Source of the DNA: Phycisphaerae bacterium
GTDB taxonomy: Bacteria > Planctomycetota > Phycisphaerae > UBA1845 > Fen-1342
Direction of reading: 5' to 3'
Length of the DNA: 9,505 nt
NCBI GenBank assembly: GCA_022842805.1
Contig: JALHOX010000164.1
Span: 1 to 9,505 of the forward strand
Shown here: positions 7,301 to 9,505 of the stretch, piece after piece
How the letters are laid out: each line of letters opens with the position of its first letter
Numbering within the stretch: position 1 is the first letter of the stretch
The notes under the pieces: model-generated
What the model was told of the DNA's origin: nothing
The model's database searches: none
What the model saw: only the letters and a program-made list of their open reading frames with translations
Made by a program: the position numbers and the translations under genes

Positions 7301-8023
7301 TCACGAAGCGGCAACGAGGCGCGGCGGGGCGGGTGAGGGTTGGGCCGATTCCGTTTCGGCCTGTCGCGCGGCCAACGCTTCGCGCCGCTTTCGCAGCACT
7401 CGCCGCACGCCGCCGATCACGATCGCTGCGCCGCCGATAGTGGGCACCAGCCAGGGCGCCAGTTCTCGCGCGACGAACGCTACCGCGGGGCTGATCACGT
7501 CCATCAGCAGCGCGCCCGCAAAGACGCCGGTGCCCAGCAGTCCGAGCGTGTCGATTCGCAGCAGTGCGCCCAAAACAATCGCGCTGATGCCGCAGACCGT
7601 GCCCAGGATCTGCCACATGCCGAAGCCCGTCGTGGTTTGCAACCCCGCCCGATCGGCGAAGAAGCCGGCGACGAACAACGCCGCACCCGCCAGCAGCAGG
7701 GCGCCGTCGAGGCTTAGTCGATGTTGAGTGGAAAAAGTCGTGTCGCCGATGGCGCGCCCCACCCAGCGACCGTCGCAATCTGCGCAGCGGTTTTGGTAGA
7801 CGGGGGTGCCGTTGCGATAGCGCTCCAGCACGCACACCACCGCCGGCGAGCCGCAATCGGCGCAGACCCGGGGGGCGAACACGATCGGCTTAGTCGCCGG
7901 AGCGTATCGTGATTTGGTTTGGACCGATGGCTGCGCTCTCTCCTCGCGCCGCATCAGTTCGCTGTCTATTGGCAATTCTTGCGCAGACCGTCCGTTGGAC
8001 GGCGCCGCTACTCGCTTTCCCAT
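7301..8023 (-). CDS. Zinc-ribbon membrane protein of unknown function
   Basis: I do not recognise a named family for this 240-residue protein. A polar N-terminus (1-50) leads to a zinc-ribbon-like module with CADC at 54-57 and CADC at 80-83, enough to bind one zinc ion. About four hydrophobic segments follow (roughly 105-122, 135-155, 158-177 and 189-206). The protein ends in a basic stretch (RRVLRKRRE) and a Pro/Ala-rich tail. The layout suggests an inner-membrane protein with the zinc ribbon and tail in the cytoplasm. The ATG at 8023 was chosen because AAGGA lies 9 bases upstream (8033-8037). An upstream in-frame TTG at 8116 would add 31 residues but lacks this support and enters AT-richer intergenic DNA. 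It sits 128 bp upstream of the polysaccharide core and may be co-transcribed with it. Any role in that pathway is guesswork. Confidence 0.75.
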   Translation of the reverse strand: MGKRVAAPSNGRSAQELPIDSELMRREERAQPSVQTKSRYAPATKPIVFAPRVCADCGSPAVVCVLERYRNGTPVYQNRCADCDGRWVGRAIGDTTFSTQHRLSLDGALLLAGAALFVAGFFADRAGLQTTTGFGMWQILGTVCGISAIVLGALLRIDTLGLLGTGVFAGALLMDVISPAVAFVARELAPWLVPTIGGAAIVIGGVRRVLRKRREALAARQAETESAQPSPAPPRLVAAS

Positions 8024-8032
8024 TGCCCCAGT

Positions 8033-8037
8033 TCCTT
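8033..8037 (-). promoter_or_regulatory. Ribosome-binding site that decides the zinc-ribbon gene start
   Basis: GAAGGA on the minus strand with a 9-base spacer precedes the ATG at 8023. It supports this ATG over the in-frame TTG at 8116, which has no such element. Confidence 0.65.
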
Positions 8038-8259
8038 CAAGCCGCGCGCCAACCCGCGCACAACTATGACAAACAACCGAGCCCGGCTTGCACTTCGGTC
8101 TTGTGGGGTGCTCCAACTAATACTAACCGACCTGACAATGATAATTGCCGCTCGCGTCCGAAATTCATCGTTTCCCGAGCAAGAAATTACCGAACGTTGA
8201 TGAACTGACGGGTGCATACACCTCGCGCCCGTCTTCATGCGCTGCCTGATAAGAAGTCC

Positions 8260-8298
8260 GAACCGCAAAGAGATGCGCGACCGGCGCGTGCGCGGTTC
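8260..8298 (-). terminator. Possible terminator of the PEP-CTERM-like gene
   Basis: GAACCGC (8260-8266) and GCGGTTC (8292-8298) form a perfect 7-bp outer stem. The 25-base interior can form a second stem (8273-8278 with 8284-8289, including one G-T pair). On the minus strand it begins about 25 bases after the stop codon at 8323. What follows is only moderately T-rich (ACTTCTTATC), so intrinsic termination is plausible but not certain. Confidence 0.4.
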
Positions 8299-8322
8299 AA
8301 ATGATGCGTTAAGACCTTCGGC

Positions 8323-8934
8323 CTATCTCCGCCGACCGAAGAGCGACGCCATCGCCAACCCGATCAAGGCCAGCATCGACGACTCCGGCGAAGGAATCGC
8401 ACCGCTGTTGCCAGGCGGAGTCGGCGGAATCAGATCGACAATCGAGTCCGGATTCGTGTTGCCCTCCGGCGGAACATAATCCGGCGCGGGAGTCGGCGGC
8501 GCCATCGGCGTGCCATCGATCAACGGATCCGTCACCGACGGCGTTTCCGCAGGCGGCGGAGGCGTCGCAGCCGGACGCGCGGCAAACGCGTTCCAAGAAA
8601 CCAGCGTCGAACGAATGCCCGCCGAATAAACCGAATTCGACTGTGTCGATTGCGCCGCGGTCACAGCGCCGCGCACGCGCATCCCCAACCAGCTCGACTG
8701 GCCGGCGGCTGCCGGACTAGCGGCCACGCTCTGCACCGCCGAGCGATTCGTTTCAAGCTTTGGCGCCGCGCCGAGCGAGCGCGGGTCTAACGGAGCAACC
8801 CGGAAGTAATAGGGATCTTCAATCAGGCTGGGGTCGGCGTTGCGATGACGGCGCGCCAAGTCGGCGCTCGCCGCTCCGGACAGGAAGCCAGCGGCGAGAA
8901 ACGCGATCATCATTCGCGATTTGCTCGTCGACAT
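8323..8934 (-). CDS. Secreted protein with PEP-CTERM-like sorting tail
   Basis: This 203-residue protein begins with a Sec signal peptide: basic n-region, hydrophobic MMIAFLAAGFLSG at about 8-20, likely cleavage after ASA at 24. The mature part has no recognised domain; residues 121-175 are Pro/Thr/Ala rich, like a stalk. The C-terminus has the three-part exosortase-type signal: PSPESS at 181-186, a short hydrophobic segment 187-199 (MLALIGLAMASLF) and terminal GRRR. The motif is PES rather than the consensus PEP, hence PEP-CTERM-like. Such tails are known to be processed by exosortases in EPS-producing Gram-negative bacteria, which fits the neighbouring polysaccharide genes. No exosortase is in the window. 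The start is ATG with GAGGAG 9 bases upstream (8944-8949). It lies 48 bp after the lipoprotein gene, and both may share a transcript. Function beyond sorting is unknown. Confidence 0.8.
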   Translation of the reverse strand: MSTSKSRMMIAFLAAGFLSGAASADLARRHRNADPSLIEDPYYFRVAPLDPRSLGAAPKLETNRSAVQSVAASPAAAGQSSWLGMRVRGAVTAAQSTQSNSVYSAGIRSTLVSWNAFAARPAATPPPPAETPSVTDPLIDGTPMAPPTPAPDYVPPEGNTNPDSIVDLIPPTPPGNSGAIPSPESSMLALIGLAMASLFGRRR

Positions 8935-8943
8935 TCAATCACA

Positions 8944-8949
8944 CTCCTC
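8944..8949 (-). promoter_or_regulatory. Ribosome-binding site of the PEP-CTERM-like gene
   Basis: GAGGAG with a 9-base spacer to the ATG at 8934 on the minus strand. Its upstream neighbour TTGAG could pair weakly with the CTCA at 8956-8959, as an alternative to the hairpin at 8956-8985. Confidence 0.6.
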
Positions 8950-8955
8950 AACTGC

Positions 8956-8985
8956 TGAGCCGCGCCGCACACGGCGCCTCGCTCA
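8956..8985 (-). promoter_or_regulatory. Hairpin overlapping the lipoprotein stop codon
   Basis: TGAGC (8956-8960) pairs with GCTCA (8981-8985), and GCGCCG (8962-8967) pairs with CGGCGC (8972-8977), giving 11 pairs with a small asymmetric internal loop and a 4-base terminal loop. On the minus strand the first arm contains the lipoprotein TGA stop. No T-run follows, so it is more likely an attenuator, processing site or mRNA-stabilising hairpin than a classical terminator. It sits just before the ribosome-binding site of the next gene. Confidence 0.45.
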
Positions 8986-9505
8986 GCGACTCAGGCGGCC
9001 TTCCTGCGTCTCTACCTGACGCACGACGTCGCCTGCACTATTCACGCCGCTGAATTCCAGCGACAGCAATAAGTCCATCTGTGTCGCCGAAACCCGGCGA
9101 TACACCGTCTCGCCGATTCCGGCGACTGAGATTCCATCGCGGCTGCCGCTAATCTGCAGCGCGACAACCACCGAATTCGCAACTTCGGTGATCGAAGTTA
9201 CCGTTCCATTCACCGACTCGCTGCCGGTCTCGAGCAAGGTCAGCACCGTGCCGACCGCGAGCTCCTGGCCTGTTGACACCAGTGGCAAGCCGCCGGTGCC
9301 GATCGTCTCGGTCACAGTCCGCGTCGACGATTGCGTGTCGACCGACTGCTCGTTTAGAAACAATTCCACGACAACGGTCAGGTTGCCGCTGTAGGCCCCG
9401 GGCTCCACCCCGGCGTCGGCCGAGTTCGAATTTCCGTTTCCGGTGGGCGGCGGCGTCACGCATCCGCAGAGCAGCAGGCCCACAATTACCGCGTTACAGC
9501 GCCAG
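8983..9505 (-). CDS. Predicted lipoprotein, 5' end beyond window
   Basis: 173 residues are visible before the stop at 8983. The frame is open to the right edge, so the true start lies outside. The first visible residues, WRCNAVIVGLLLCGCVTPPP, look like the end of a type II signal peptide: hydrophobic AVIVGLLL, then a lipobox LCGC whose last Cys would be lipidated. A Pro/Gly/Asn/Ser linker (TPPPTGNGNSNSADAG) follows, then a beta-rich domain of about 140 residues with many Val/Thr/Ser alternations. I recognise no named family. A GTG at 9483 could act as a start but would leave only four residues before the lipobox, so it was rejected. It should be anchored in the envelope; its role is unknown. 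The small secreted PEP-CTERM-like protein is encoded 48 bp downstream on the same strand. Confidence 0.75.
   Translation of the reverse strand, partial: WRCNAVIVGLLLCGCVTPPPTGNGNSNSADAGVEPGAYSGNLTVVVELFLNEQSVDTQSSTRTVTETIGTGGLPLVSTGQELAVGTVLTLLETGSESVNGTVTSITEVANSVVVALQISGSRDGISVAGIGETVYRRVSATQMDLLLSLEFSGVNSAGDVVRQVETQEGRLSR

Larger units (their letters stand above)
8024..8322. other. AT-richer intergenic region between the PEP-CTERM-like and zinc-ribbon genes
   Basis: This 299-bp gap is visibly richer in A and T than the flanking genes, especially about 8105-8200 (runs such as ATTATCATTGTC and TTAGTATTAG on the minus strand). It holds a terminator-like inverted repeat at 8260-8298, a small GC stem at 8044-8059 and the zinc-ribbon ribosome-binding site. 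The AT-rich part is the best place in the window for a promoter driving genes to its left, but no -35/-10 pair with correct spacing could be assigned. Confidence 0.5.

Noticed and set aside
5664..7727. Long plus-strand open frame of 687 codons antisense to the lyase and zinc-ribbon genes
   Set aside because: Its translation is Arg/Ala/Pro rich without any recognisable domain, and it lies opposite genes with clear family motifs. It is a typical antisense shadow in GC-rich DNA.
8044..8059. GCGCG/CGCGC stem just upstream of the zinc-ribbon ribosome-binding site
   Set aside because: Only 5 bp of alternating GC, expected by chance in this composition; no further support for a regulatory role.
8024..8116. 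TTG-initiated N-terminal extension of the zinc-ribbon gene, adding 31 residues including Cys residues
   Set aside because: TTG is a rare start, no ribosome-binding site precedes it, the extension lies in AT-richer intergenic-looking DNA, and the ATG at 8023 has a good AAGGA element.
8105..8200. Possible sigma-70 promoter elements in the AT-rich intergenic stretch
   Set aside because: Several -10-like hexamers exist, but none has a -35-like partner at 16-18 bases, so no specific promoter is annotated.
9481..9483. GTG as the start of the lipoprotein
   Set aside because: It would leave only four residues before the lipobox Cys residues, while the frame stays open and hydrophobic upstream to the window edge. 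The true start is outside.
1..9505. tRNA, rRNA, CRISPR arrays, insertion sequences, attachment sites, origins
   Set aside because: None seen: no regular spaced repeats, no transposase or integrase motifs and no recognisable RNA gene on either strand by eye.

Overview
The window is a GC-rich bacterial chromosome segment in which all seven recognisable genes lie on the minus strand, so transcription runs from high to low coordinates. It looks like part of an exopolysaccharide or capsule biosynthesis locus of a Gram-negative-type bacterium that also has an exosortase/PEP-CTERM-like protein-sorting system. The GC-rich codon use, a PEP-CTERM-like secreted protein with a Pro-rich stalk, a lipoprotein and polysaccharide genes with unusual domain fusions suggest a planctomycete or related PVC-group organism. 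That assignment is inference; there is no rRNA or other marker gene here.

Right side, 9505 to 8323: the 3' part of a lipoprotein gene (its start lies beyond the window), then after 48 bp a small secreted protein with a signal peptide, a Pro-rich segment and a C-terminal PEP-CTERM-like tail. Middle, 8322 to 7173: a 299-bp AT-richer intergenic stretch with a terminator-like inverted repeat, then a 240-residue protein of unknown function with a two-CxxC zinc ribbon and about four membrane segments, then 128 bp of intergenic DNA. Left side, 7172 to 1: four tightly packed genes that form the core. They encode a heparinase II/III-type polysaccharide lyase, a nucleotidyltransferase-like protein with a left-handed beta-helix (LbH), a fused Wzz/BY-kinase for chain-length control and tyrosine phosphorylation, and a nucleotidyltransferase-like/LbH/sugar-transferase fusion that is cut by the left edge close to its end.

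The genes make sense together. The sugar-transferase domain would load the first sugar phosphate onto undecaprenyl phosphate. The Wzz/BY-kinase would regulate polymerisation and export. The lyase would trim or edit polymer. The PEP-CTERM-like protein would be sorted to the envelope by an exosortase that is not in this window. The most unusual point is that two proteins of the operon carry recognisably paralogous nucleotidyltransferase-like plus LbH modules, both with eroded catalytic signatures, and one is fused to the initiating phosphoglycosyltransferase. Two gene junctions are 4-base stop/start overlaps (ATGA and GTGA), and a 14-bp perfect palindrome covers the likely ribosome-binding site of the last gene. 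No tRNA, rRNA, CRISPR array, insertion sequence or phage gene was seen.
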